Shown here: positions 27,058 through 35,302 of the stretch, piece after piece
Position numbering within the stretch: the first letter of the stretch is position 1
Layout of the letters: every line of letters begins with the position of its first letter
Assembly: GCA_017645645.1 (NCBI GenBank)
Contig: JAGCOB010000008.1
Span: 1-64,000 of the forward strand
Source: Prevotella sp.
Lineage (GTDB): Bacteria; Bacteroidota; Bacteroidia; Bacteroidales; Bacteroidaceae
Direction: 5' to 3'
DNA length: 64,000 bases
Notes under the pieces: model-generated
What the model saw: only the letters and a program-made list of their open reading frames with translations
Told to the model about the DNA's origin: nothing
Databases searched by the model: none
Program-made: the position numbers and the translations under genes

Positions 27058-27125
27058 CAAAGATACGAAAAAAAATGAGAATTGAGAATTGGAAAGGGAT
27101 AATTTAAATATATTTTGTATCTTTG
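27058..27125. promoter_or_regulatory. Divergent promoter pair between DUF4254 and pdxB
   Basis: The minus-strand TATCTTTG at 27065-27058 faces DUF4254. The plus-strand TATCTTTG at 27118-27125 ends 8 bp before the pdxB ATG. Confidence 0.65.
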
Positions 27126-27133
27126 CAGCCAAG

Positions 27134-28162
27134 ATGAAGATAGTGGTAGACGATAAGATTCCTTATATTCAGGAGAAACTGCGTCTCTTGACAGACGAGG
27201 TTTGCCCGATGAACGGGGCTGCTATCCATGCTGCTGATGTCAGGGATGCCGATGCTTTAATCGTTCGTACCCGTACCCGTTGTGATGAGGCATTGCTGAA
27301 AGGTAGCAAGGTACGTTTTGTAGCCACGGCGACTATTGGTTTCGACCATATTGACGGAGGTTGGTTAGAACGTGCCGGTATAGCATGGACGAGTTGTCCC
27401 GGCTGTAATGCCGCCTCTGTGGCACAGTATCTGGAATGTTCCCTGTTGTTATTACAGCGTGAGAAGGGACTTTCCCTCCAACAGTCGACCCTGGGTATTG
27501 TGGGCTGTGGACATGTCGGCTCTAAAGTCAAGGCAGTCGCAGAACAGTTGGGTATGCGTGTCCTTGTCTGTGACCCACCGTTGGAAAAAGTCAACAGCCA
27601 ACAGCCAAAGACCAACAGTTATGTCCCCTTGGATATCATTGAGCGACAGGCAGATGTGATTACCTTTCATGTTCCTCTGACCCGTGAGGGAGAATATGCC
27701 ACCTGGCACATGGCAGATGAGGCGTTCTTCCATCGTCTGTCGCGTATACCATATATAATAAATACAAGTAGGGGAGAGGTCGTCGATAATCTCGCCTTGT
27801 TATCTGCCCTACAGGACGGGAGGGTGCGTGATGCGGTGATTGATGTCTGGGAAGGTGAACCGCGCCTTCATCTTCCATTACTCGACCGTGTGTTTATCGG
27901 GACACCTCATATCGCAGGCTATTCCGCCGACGGGAAGGTGAATGCCGACAACATGGTGATGGATGCCCTCTGTCGCCATTTCGGTCTGCCCCATCCCGGT
28001 AAGGTGATGCCTCCGAAACTGCCTGCAACATTCCCTTATACGGGAGATCCGTTGGAATTATACAATCCGTTGAAGGATACTTTTGCCCTCAAGTCCAATC
28101 CTTCCGATTTTGAATCGTTGCGTAACCATTATCCGCTCCGAAGAGAACATTTTGACGTGTAG
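27134..28162 (+). CDS. pdxB: 4-phosphoerythronate dehydrogenase
   Basis: The product has 342 residues from ATG 27134 (MKIVVDDKIPYIQE). A start at 27089 would precede the promoter box. D-2-hydroxyacid dehydrogenase features are GCGHVGSKVKAVAEQLGMRV (NAD site), INTSRGEVVDN and PHIAGYSADGK (catalytic His). It oxidises 4-phosphoerythronate in the DXP-dependent pyridoxal phosphate pathway. Imperfect 7-bp repeats (27592-27619) encode NSQQPKTNS, inserted just after the NAD-site strand, where most family members have a short loop. A hairpin overlaps the stop codon. Confidence 0.92.
   Translation: MKIVVDDKIPYIQEKLRLLTDEVCPMNGAAIHAADVRDADALIVRTRTRCDEALLKGSKVRFVATATIGFDHIDGGWLERAGIAWTSCPGCNAASVAQYLECSLLLLQREKGLSLQQSTLGIVGCGHVGSKVKAVAEQLGMRVLVCDPPLEKVNSQQPKTNSYVPLDIIERQADVITFHVPLTREGEYATWHMADEAFFHRLSRIPYIINTSRGEVVDNLALLSALQDGRVRDAVIDVWEGEPRLHLPLLDRVFIGTPHIAGYSADGKVNADNMVMDALCRHFGLPHPGKVMPPKLPATFPYTGDPLELYNPLKDTFALKSNPSDFESLRNHYPLRREHFDV
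27592..27619 (+). repeat. Four 7-bp repeats inside pdxB
   Basis: The units are CAACAGC, CAACAGC, CAAAGAC, CAACAGT. They are reverse complements of the TTGGCTG-type unit seen at 32554-32586 and 49791-49818. Confidence 0.8.
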
Positions 28163-28175
28163 AAATGTCAAAATG
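28148..28175 (+). terminator. Hairpin overlapping the pdxB stop
   Basis: CATTTTGAC (28148-28156) pairs with GTCAAAATG (28167-28175) and is followed by ACCCCTTTT. The T-run is weak. Confidence 0.5.
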
Positions 28176-28249
28176 ACCCCTTTTGTCCTTAAAATATTGC
28201 ACAAGTTATAGTGGTTTGTGCAAAACGAAGTGCTTTTTTATTCATTTTA

Positions 28250-28281
28250 TTTGCGTAACTCAATAAAAATTCGTTACTTTG
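28250..28281 (+). promoter_or_regulatory. acpP promoter
   Basis: TTTG (28250-28253), 20 nt, then TTACTTTG (28274-28281), which differs from TAnnTTTG only at the second base. Confidence 0.65.
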
Positions 28282-28357
28282 CACCCGCTAAGCCACATTT
28301 GTGGTCGCACACACAGAAAATAGATATCATTTTATTAACATTTTAAAGTACAAGATT

Positions 28358-28594
28358 ATGTCAGAAATTGAAAGCAAAGTAAAGGCAATCATCGTAGACA
28401 AGCTCGGTGTTGACGAGGCAGAGGTAAAGCCAGAGGCAAGTTTCACTAACGACCTGGGTGCTGACTCACTGGATACAGTAGAGCTCATCATGGAGTTTGA
28501 GAAGGAGTTCGGTATTTCTATCCCCGACGATAAGGCAGAGAAGATTGGTACCGTTGGTGATGCTATCGCATACATCGAGGAGAACGCAAAATAA
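28358..28594 (+). CDS. acpP: Acyl carrier protein
   Basis: The product has 78 residues from ATG 28358 ([18 protein letters not shown]). It carries the phosphopantetheine attachment site [12 protein letters not shown] with Ser near residue 38 and is strongly acidic. It carries acyl chains in fatty acid synthesis in the cytoplasm. An in-frame start at 28301 lies in the leader and is rejected. fabF follows after a palindromic element of about 120 bp, giving the usual acpP-fabF-rnc order. Confidence 0.97.
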   Translation: MSEIESKVKAIIVDKLGVDEAEVKPEASFTNDLGADSLDTVELIMEFEKEFGISIPDDKAEKIGTVGDAIAYIEENAK

Positions 28595-28598
28595 TGAA

Positions 28599-28722
28599 AG
28601 CCCCCTAAGTTAGGGGGTTGGGGGTCTGAAGAGATGTAATAGTATTCTGTTCAGACCCTCAACTCAATAACTTGGGGGATTATCTTGTTCAGACCCCCTG
28701 CCCCCCCTAACTTAGGGGGGTA
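28599..28722. repeat. Palindromic intergenic element between acpP and fabF
   Basis: The ends are palindromes CCCCCTAA-G-TTAGGGGG (28601-28617) and CCCCCCTAA-C-TTAGGGGGG (28702-28720). Inside, GGGGGTCTGAA faces TTCAGACCCCC, so the whole unit can fold back on itself. A partial third copy (CAGACCCTCAACTCAATAAC) lies in the middle. It contains no ORF. Confidence 0.85.
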
Positions 28723-28737
28723 TAAACAAAAAAATAT

Positions 28738-30000
28738 ATGGAATTAAAAAGAGTAGTAGTAACAGGACTGGGTGCCGTTACACCACTTGGTAATAATCCT
28801 GAGGAGACTTGGGAGGCTATGCTGGCTGGTAAAAGCGGTGCTGCTCCGATTACCCTTTTCGATGCTTCTAAGTTCAAGACGCAGTTTGCCTGTGAAGTCA
28901 AGAACCTGAATGTCAACGACTATATCGATCGCAAGGAAGCACGTAAGATGGACCGTTATACCCAACTTGCCATTATTGCTGCCAAGCAGGCTGTCGACGA
29001 CAGTGCCATGGACCTTGAGAAAGAGGACAAGAACCGCATCGGTGTGATCTTTGGCGTGGGTATCGGTGGTATCAAGACTTTCGAGGAAGAGGTCGGCTAT
29101 TATGGTGCCCATCGAGAGGATGGACCTAAATTCAATCCTTTCTTCATTCCTAAGATGATTGCTGATATCGCAGCAGGTCAGATTTCTATCATGTATGGAT
29201 TCCACGGACCTAACTATATCACAGCTTCTGCCTGTGCCTCTTCGTCGAATGCACTGGCTGATGCCTTCAACCTGATTCGCTTGGGTAAGGCTAACATGAT
29301 TGTAGCTGGTGGTGCTGAGGCTGCCATCTGTGAGACAGGTGTGGGCGGATTCAATGCCATGAAGGCACTGTCTACCCGTAACGACGAACCCGAAAAGGCC
29401 AGTCGTCCGTTCAGTGCCAGTCGTGACGGTTTCATCATGGGTGAGGGTGCCGGTTGTCTGATTCTTGAGGAACTGGAGCATGCCAAGGCTCGTGGTGCGA
29501 AGATCTATGGCGAGATGGTAGGTGCCGGCATGAGTGCCGATGCTCACCATATCACCGCTTCCCATCCTGAGGGACTGGGTGCCAAGCTTGTGATGCAGAA
29601 TGCCCTTGAGGATGCAGGTATGCAGCCTGATGAGATTGACTACATCAATGTGCATGGTACATCCACCCACGTGGGTGATATCTCTGAGGCAAAGGCCATC
29701 AAGGAGGTATTTGGTGATGCCGCCTATAAGTTGAATATTTCGTCCACCAAGTCGATGACGGGTCACCTGCTGGGTGCTGCTGGTGCCGTAGAGGCCATGG
29801 CTACCCTGCTTGCCGTGAAGAATGACATCATTCCTCCCACCATCAACCACGAGGACGACGACAAAGACGAGGAGATTGACTACAATTTGAATTTCACCTT
29901 CAACAAGGCTCAAAAGCGTGAAGTCCGTGCAGGACTCAGTAACACCTTCGGTTTTGGAGGTCATAACGCTTGTGTAGTATTCAAAAAGTATGCTGAATAA
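28738..30000 (+). CDS. fabF: Beta-ketoacyl-ACP synthase II
   Basis: The product has 420 residues, standard for FabF. It starts MELKRVVVTGLGAVTPLGN. Catalytic residues are Cys in TASACASSSNAL, His in NVHGTSTHVGD and His in STKSMTGHLLGAAGA. It elongates acyl-ACP in fatty acid synthesis. It overlaps rnc by 11 bp. Confidence 0.97.
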   Translation: MELKRVVVTGLGAVTPLGNNPEETWEAMLAGKSGAAPITLFDASKFKTQFACEVKNLNVNDYIDRKEARKMDRYTQLAIIAAKQAVDDSAMDLEKEDKNRIGVIFGVGIGGIKTFEEEVGYYGAHREDGPKFNPFFIPKMIADIAAGQISIMYGFHGPNYITASACASSSNALADAFNLIRLGKANMIVAGGAEAAICETGVGGFNAMKALSTRNDEPEKASRPFSASRDGFIMGEGAGCLILEELEHAKARGAKIYGEMVGAGMSADAHHITASHPEGLGAKLVMQNALEDAGMQPDEIDYINVHGTSTHVGDISEAKAIKEVFGDAAYKLNISSTKSMTGHLLGAAGAVEAMATLLAVKNDIIPPTINHEDDDKDEEIDYNLNFTFNKAQKREVRAGLSNTFGFGGHNACVVFKKYAE

Positions 30001-30973
30001 CTCTAATTTCTTAGATAGAATAAGGCTCCCTTTCCGCAAAGAGAAGGAGCTTTATTCTTCTTTATACAAAGTCCTTGGCTTCTATCCCCGTCATATCCAA
30101 TACTATAAACAGGCCCTTCTGCACAAAAGTCTGCGGAAACGTAATGAGAAGGGACGTCCCTTGAATAACGAGCGGCTGGAGTTTTTAGGTGATGCCGTCC
30201 TGGATGCCGTGGTGGGTGATATCGTCTTCCGCCATTTTGAGGGAAAGCGGGAGGGTTTCCTTACCGATGCCCGCTCTAAACTGGTCAAGCGGGAGACGTT
30301 AGGTAAACTAGCCAAAGAGATGGGTATCACAGACCTGATTGCCACCTCAGGTCTGTCCTCCTCACATAATAGCTATATGGGTGGTAATGCCTTTGAGGCT
30401 TTGGTCGGTGCCATTTACCTTGACCGTGGCTATGGTGCCTGTATGAAATTCATGGAGAAACGCATCCTCAAGCAACTCATCAATATCGACAAGGTTGCCT
30501 ATAAGGAAGTCAATTTCAAGTCGAAACTCCTGGAATGGAGCCAGAAAAACAAGGTCAGCATAGAATTTGTCCAGTTGGAACAGACGATAGATGAGCAAAA
30601 CAGTCCTGTGTTCACTACACAAATTGTCCTTGAAGGTGTAGAGGGTTGTGTCGGCAAGGGATACAGCAAGAAGGAGAGTCACCAGCTCGCCTCCAAGGAA
30701 ACCCTTCAGCGTCTCCGTCGTGAGCCCCAGTTTATCGATGCTGTTTTTGCCGCCAAGACAGCGCGTACCAAGATGGAGGAGGAGCCTGTCAGCGTGCCTG
30801 AGGAGGTAGAGTTACAGGTGATACCCACAGAAAAAGAAACCCCAGAGGCTCAGATACAAACAGAGGATGATTTCTCTTTGGACGACGTCAGTGTAAAACT
30901 TAAGCCTAAGACCCGCGAGGAAATTATTGCAGAGGCCGAAGAAGCCGCCTTTGCGGAAGCAAGCAGTAAATAA
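29990..30973 (+). CDS. rnc: Ribonuclease III
   Basis: The product has 327 residues, longer than most bacterial RNase III (about 225-250). The catalytic signature NERLEFLGDAVLDAVVGD lies near residue 56, followed by the second acidic site GNAFEALVGAIYLDRG and a dsRNA-binding domain (FKSKLLEWSQKNKVSIEF ... GKGYSKKESHQLASKE). About 75 acidic, low-complexity residues follow (VPEEVELQVIPTEKE...), a variable tail of unknown use. It processes rRNA and structured transcripts. It overlaps the fabF stop. Confidence 0.95.
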   Translation: MLNNSNFLDRIRLPFRKEKELYSSLYKVLGFYPRHIQYYKQALLHKSLRKRNEKGRPLNNERLEFLGDAVLDAVVGDIVFRHFEGKREGFLTDARSKLVKRETLGKLAKEMGITDLIATSGLSSSHNSYMGGNAFEALVGAIYLDRGYGACMKFMEKRILKQLINIDKVAYKEVNFKSKLLEWSQKNKVSIEFVQLEQTIDEQNSPVFTTQIVLEGVEGCVGKGYSKKESHQLASKETLQRLRREPQFIDAVFAAKTARTKMEEEPVSVPEEVELQVIPTEKETPEAQIQTEDDFSLDDVSVKLKPKTREEIIAEAEEAAFAEASSK

Positions 30974-30977
30974 AAAT

Positions 30978-31022
30978 AAATGCAAATTTATTTTGCATTT
31001 CATTTGGTTTACACTATCTTTG
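30978..31022 (+). promoter_or_regulatory. GH3 operon promoter with overlapping inverted repeat
   Basis: TTTG (30992-30995), 19 nt, TATCTTTG (31015-31022) is an exact consensus match. The -33 box lies within the right arm of a perfect 9-bp inverted repeat (AAATGCAAA at 30978-30986, TTTGCATTT at 30992-31000), placed as a repressor site would be. The same repeat may end rnc transcription. Confidence 0.65.
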
Positions 31023-31046
31023 CACCTTGTATATACATACAAGACC

Positions 31047-32540
31047 ATGAGTATTACAAGTTTAGTAAGACAGATATTCGTGCCTCGCATGAAGGCACTG
31101 GAGAAATACCAGACAGACGGAGAACTGTTGCAGCGCAAGGTGTTGCACCATCTGTTGAAGGAAGCCAAGGATACGGAATACGGGCGGAGATACGCCTTTC
31201 CCGCCATGAAGGGCTATGACGATTTTGCGAAGCACTGTCCTGTGAATACCTATGAGGAACTGAAGGAACAGATAGACCGTATGCGTCATGGTGAGTCTGA
31301 CGTACTGTGGAAAGGTCGTGTGCAGTGGTATGCAAAGTCATCGGGAACGACCAATGACAAATCAAAATTCATTCCTGTCAGTCATGAGGGTCTGCAGAAG
31401 ATCCACTATGCAGGAGGCTTCGACTCCGTAGCCCTCTATCTGAGAAATAATCCCCATTCACGTCTGTTTGACGGACGAGCCCTGATCTTAGGAGGCAGTC
31501 ATGCCCCTAACTATAACCTGCCCCATTCCCTGGTCGGTGACCTCAGTGCCATCCTCATCGAGAATATCAACCCCCTTGCCAACCTTGTCAGGGTGCCGAA
31601 GAAGAAGACGGCCTTGTTGCAGGACTTCGAGATCAAACGGGAGCGTATTGCCCGTGAGGCGATGAACAAGAACGTGACGAATATCTCTGGTGTTCCCTCG
31701 TGGATGCTCTCCGTATTGAACTGTATGATGGAGATTACGGGAAAGACCCATCTGGAGGAGGTATGGCCTAACTTGGAGGTGTTCTTCCATGGCGGTGTCG
31801 CCTTCACCCCTTATCGCAAACAGTATGAGCAGTTGATTACCTCGCCCAAGATGCATTATATGGAGACGTATAATGCCTCAGAGGGCTTCTTCGGTTTGCA
31901 AGATGACCCGACTGACAAGTCGATGCTGTTGATGTTGGACTATGGGGTGTTCTATGAGTTCCAGGAGATGGGCACTGACACGATTGTCCCTCTCTGGGCT
32001 GTCGAGAAAGACAAGAACTATGCCATGCTGATCTCCACGTCATGTGGTCTGTGGCGTTATATGATTGGCGACACCATCCGCTTCACGAGTACGAACCCCT
32101 ATAAGTTTGTCATCACAGGTCGTACGAAGAGTTTTATCAATGCCTTTGGTGAGGAACTCATCGTAGACAATGCCGAGCAGGGACTTGCCTTTGCTTGTCA
32201 GCAGACGGGAGCGGAGGTCTTGGAATATACGGCAGCCCCCGTGTTTATGGATGCCAATGCGAAGTGCCGCCATCAGTGGCTCATCGAGTTCTCGAAGGCT
32301 CCTGCTGACCTGCAGCAGTTTGGCGACTTACTGGACAAGAAACTACAGGAGGTGAACAGCGACTATGAGGCGAAGCGTTATAAGGATATCACATTGCAGC
32401 ACCTGGAGATCATCCCTGCCAAGGCTGGTTTGTTTAATAACTGGTTGAAACTGCGTGGAAAGTTGGGTGGACAGCATAAGGTGCCGCGTCTGAGTAATAC
32501 TCGTGAGCATATGGAGCAATTACTGAAACTGAACGTATGA
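31047..32540 (+). CDS. GH3 family acyl-adenylating enzyme
   Basis: The product has 497 residues from ATG 31047 (MSITSLVRQIFVPRMKALE). A start further upstream would overlap rnc and precede the promoter. GH3 features are SSGTTNDKSKFIPVS (ATP site), the hydrophobic PHSLVGDLSAIL region, and METYNASEGFFG. Plant GH3 proteins join amino acids to acyl hormones; bacterial GH3 homologues are common in Bacteroidetes with unknown substrates. It overlaps the lipoprotein gene by 4 bp and heads a three-gene unit. Confidence 0.9.
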   Translation: MSITSLVRQIFVPRMKALEKYQTDGELLQRKVLHHLLKEAKDTEYGRRYAFPAMKGYDDFAKHCPVNTYEELKEQIDRMRHGESDVLWKGRVQWYAKSSGTTNDKSKFIPVSHEGLQKIHYAGGFDSVALYLRNNPHSRLFDGRALILGGSHAPNYNLPHSLVGDLSAILIENINPLANLVRVPKKKTALLQDFEIKRERIAREAMNKNVTNISGVPSWMLSVLNCMMEITGKTHLEEVWPNLEVFFHGGVAFTPYRKQYEQLITSPKMHYMETYNASEGFFGLQDDPTDKSMLLMLDYGVFYEFQEMGTDTIVPLWAVEKDKNYAMLISTSCGLWRYMIGDTIRFTSTNPYKFVITGRTKSFINAFGEELIVDNAEQGLAFACQQTGAEVLEYTAAPVFMDANAKCRHQWLIEFSKAPADLQQFGDLLDKKLQEVNSDYEAKRYKDITLQHLEIIPAKAGLFNNWLKLRGKLGGQHKVPRLSNTREHMEQLLKLNV

Positions 32541-34486
32541 GGAAACTACAATATTGGCTGTTGGCTGTTGGCTGTTGGCTGTTGGCAAATTCCTGTGCCC
32601 GTATGGGACAGCCTGACGGTGGTTGGTTCGACGACGACCCGCCACGTATCATCGGCTCTACCCCGGCAGACAGGGCGACAGGGGTGACGACCAAGAAGAT
32701 CACCATCCAGTTTGACGAGTATATCAAATTGGCCGATGCCACACAGAACGTCATCGTGTCACCTCCGCAAATGGAGATGCCGGAAATCAAGGCGGCAGGC
32801 AAGAAGATTGTAGTGGAACTGAAAGACACGCTGAAGCCGAATATGACCTATACCATCGATTTCAGTGATGCCATCAGCGATAACAACGAGGGTAATCCCT
32901 TGGGAAACTATACCTTTACTTTCTCGACAGGAGAGCAGATAGACACCTTTGAGGTGGCAGGCAATGTGCTGGATGCCTCCAGCCTGGAGCCAGTGAAGGG
33001 TATTCTGGTAGGTCTTTATGACGACCTCAGTGATACTGTCTTCAAGAAGAAACCCCTGTTACGTGTGGCACGTACTGACGGACGGGGACGCTTTGTCATC
33101 AAGGGCGTAGCCCCCGGTGAATACCGTGTCTATGCCTTGCAGGATGCAGACGGTGACTATGTCTTCAACCAGAAGAGTGAGATGATTGCTTTCTCACATC
33201 AGACTTATCAGCCATCGTCAAAGCCGGATATCCGCCAAGACACGATATGGAAAGACACCCTGCATATCGATAATATCATCCGGGTGCCCTATATCCATTA
33301 TTATCCCGATGATATCGTATTGCTGGCCTTCCAGGAGATACAGACAGACCGTTACCTGCTGAAACAGCCGGACCGTTCAGAGGCGGACCGTTTCACGCTC
33401 TATTTCAGTTACGGGAATGAGAAACTGCCTGAGATCAGAGGTCTGAACTTTAATGCTGACGATGCCTTTGTCTTGGAGGCAAGTGCCAAGAAAGACACCC
33501 TGACCTATTGGTTGAAGGATACCACCCTGGTCAATCAGGATACGCTACGCATGGAACTGAGTTATCTGATGACAGATACCATGGGAGTATTATGTACCCA
33601 GGTGGATACGGTGGAAGTCCTGTCGAAGACAAGGTATGAGAAGCGACAGAAGGAACTGAAGAAAGAAAGGGAGGAGTGGGAGAAGGCCCAGGAGAAACTG
33701 AAAAAAAGGGGAGAGCCTTACGACAGCATCATGCCTCCCAAGTCGTTACCGGTTATTTACAAGGTTAAGTCACAGATGGATCCCGACTATCTTGTCACTT
33801 TTGAGATGCAGTCTCCGCTTGTCCGTTGTGACACGTCAGCCATCCACCTCTATACGAAGATAGACACGTTATGGTATAATACACCCTTTGAATTCCATCG
33901 GAAGGACTTGATGTTGCGGACCTATGAGTTTATTGCCGAATGGCAGCCGGACACGGAGTATAGTCTGGAAATCGACTCCGCTGCCTTTGTGGATATCTAC
34001 GGGCTGGCCTCGTCACCTTATAAACAAGGTATCAAGGTGAAGGCGATGGACGAATATGCCACCCTGTTGATGCAACTGAGCGGTATCACTGACACGACCG
34101 TAGTGGCGGAACTGCTTGACAAGAATGACAAGCCTCTCAAACAGGTACGTGCCGCTGATGGCAATGTGGAGTTCTTCTATCTCTCGCCCGGTGTCTATTA
34201 CCTTCGTGCCTTCATTGACCGTAACGGGAACGGGAAATGGGATACGGGCGACTATGACAAGGACTTGCAGGCAGAGGAGATGTATTATTACCCCCAGAGC
34301 ATCGAGTGTAAGGAGAAGTTTGACGTCACCCTGCCCTGGAATCTGACAGGTACCCCGTTGGTACGGCAGAAACCTGCTGCCATTACCAAACAGAAACCTG
34401 ACAAGGAGCAGCAGAAGTTGCGTAACAGGAATGCGGATCGTGCCCGTGAGATGGGAATAGAATATGTAAAGAAAGTAAAGGAGTAA
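32537..34486 (+). CDS. Ig-like (Big_5) domain lipoprotein
   Basis: The product has 649 residues. The signal sequence ends at the lipobox LANSC with Cys at 20. Residues about 35-135 are a Big_5-type Ig domain (PPRIIGSTPADRATGV...KKITIQFDEY). A carboxypeptidase-regulatory-like segment follows (GNVLDASSLEPVKGILVGLYD). The rest is repetitive beta structure with a charged coiled coil near 370-395, and a positively charged C-terminus. It is probably anchored in the outer membrane. Four exact TTGGCTG heptamers encode the signal peptide core (see 32554-32586). It lies between GH3 and DUF3108 genes. Confidence 0.85.
   Translation: MRKLQYWLLAVGCWLLANSCARMGQPDGGWFDDDPPRIIGSTPADRATGVTTKKITIQFDEYIKLADATQNVIVSPPQMEMPEIKAAGKKIVVELKDTLKPNMTYTIDFSDAISDNNEGNPLGNYTFTFSTGEQIDTFEVAGNVLDASSLEPVKGILVGLYDDLSDTVFKKKPLLRVARTDGRGRFVIKGVAPGEYRVYALQDADGDYVFNQKSEMIAFSHQTYQPSSKPDIRQDTIWKDTLHIDNIIRVPYIHYYPDDIVLLAFQEIQTDRYLLKQPDRSEADRFTLYFSYGNEKLPEIRGLNFNADDAFVLEASAKKDTLTYWLKDTTLVNQDTLRMELSYLMTDTMGVLCTQVDTVEVLSKTRYEKRQKELKKEREEWEKAQEKLKKRGEPYDSIMPPKSLPVIYKVKSQMDPDYLVTFEMQSPLVRCDTSAIHLYTKIDTLWYNTPFEFHRKDLMLRTYEFIAEWQPDTEYSLEIDSAAFVDIYGLASSPYKQGIKVKAMDEYATLLMQLSGITDTTVVAELLDKNDKPLKQVRAADGNVEFFYLSPGVYYLRAFIDRNGNGKWDTGDYDKDLQAEEMYYYPQSIECKEKFDVTLPWNLTGTPLVRQKPAAITKQKPDKEQQKLRNRNADRAREMGIEYVKKVKE
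32554..32586 (+). repeat. TTGGCTG tandem repeat in the lipoprotein signal sequence
   Basis: Four exact 7-bp copies (32554-32581) plus TTGGC. Read in all three frames they encode the hydrophobic WLLAVGCWLLA core before the lipobox. Gain or loss of one unit would shift the frame. Confidence 0.95.
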
Positions 34487-34490
34487 ATAT

Positions 34491-35300
34491 ATGATGAAAC
34501 GGTTATTGTTAATCATGATAGCATCATGCAGTATCATGGCTGCCCATGCTCAGTGTGGTATTGAGAACACGGCATTCAAGTCGGGTGAGTTCCTCTCATA
34601 CGACCTCTATTTCAACTGGAAGTTCGTATGGGTGAAGGTAGGCACGGCATCGATGTCTACCGTACAGTCCACCCGTAACGGTAAGCCCGCCTTCCGTAGC
34701 AGTCTGATTACCCGTGGTAATAGTAAACTCGACGATTATTTTGTCATGCGTGACACCCTGTTGTGCTATACTGACTTGGATGTCTCACCCCTCTATTTCC
34801 GCAAGGGAGCTCGTGAGGGCAAGCGTTATTATGTGGACGAGTTGTGGTATACCTATCCCAACAATAACTGCCATCTGCGGATGCACCGTATCGACCATGA
34901 CGGAGAGGTACATTGGAAGGATGCGGAATACAAAGACTGTATCTATGACATGATGAGTATCTTCCTACGTGCCCGTAACTTCGATGTCACTAAACTGAAG
35001 GTGGGCGAGAATATCCCCATGCCTATCAGCGATGCCCGTCGTCTGTCGAATTCTTGGTTGAAATATACGGGAAAGACGACGATTAAGATGCGTAACAGCA
35101 AGTCGAAGTTCCGTTGCCTCATGTTCTCGTTTATCGAGCGTGAGAACGGCAAGAACCACGAACTTATCCGTCTTTTCGTCACCGACGACAAGAACCACCT
35201 GCCCGTACGCCTTGACCTCTTCCTGTCGTTTGGCTCTGCCAAGTGTTATCTGACGGGTATGAAGGGTCTGCGTAATGAGATGACGTCGAAAGTAGAGTAA
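34491..35300 (+). CDS. DUF3108 exported protein
   Basis: The product has 269 residues. The signal peptide (LLLIMIASCSIMAAHAQ) ends near residue 21. The mature part fits DUF3108 (AFKSGEFLSYDLYFNWKFVWVKVGTASM; YYVDELWYTYP). The family is exported and of unknown function. It lies 4 bp after the Ig-like lipoprotein gene and is the last gene of the GH3 unit, so an envelope role is inferred. Confidence 0.88.
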   Translation: MMKRLLLIMIASCSIMAAHAQCGIENTAFKSGEFLSYDLYFNWKFVWVKVGTASMSTVQSTRNGKPAFRSSLITRGNSKLDDYFVMRDTLLCYTDLDVSPLYFRKGAREGKRYYVDELWYTYPNNNCHLRMHRIDHDGEVHWKDAEYKDCIYDMMSIFLRARNFDVTKLKVGENIPMPISDARRLSNSWLKYTGKTTIKMRNSKSKFRCLMFSFIERENGKNHELIRLFVTDDKNHLPVRLDLFLSFGSAKCYLTGMKGLRNEMTSKVE

Positions 35301-35302
35301 GT

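Noticed and set aside
28599-28722. Insertion sequence between acpP and fabF
   Set aside because: It has inverted ends but no transposase ORF; it is too short for an autonomous element.
28744-30039. 431-codon minus-strand ORF opposite fabF
   Set aside because: It is a shadow of the highly conserved fabF reading frame.
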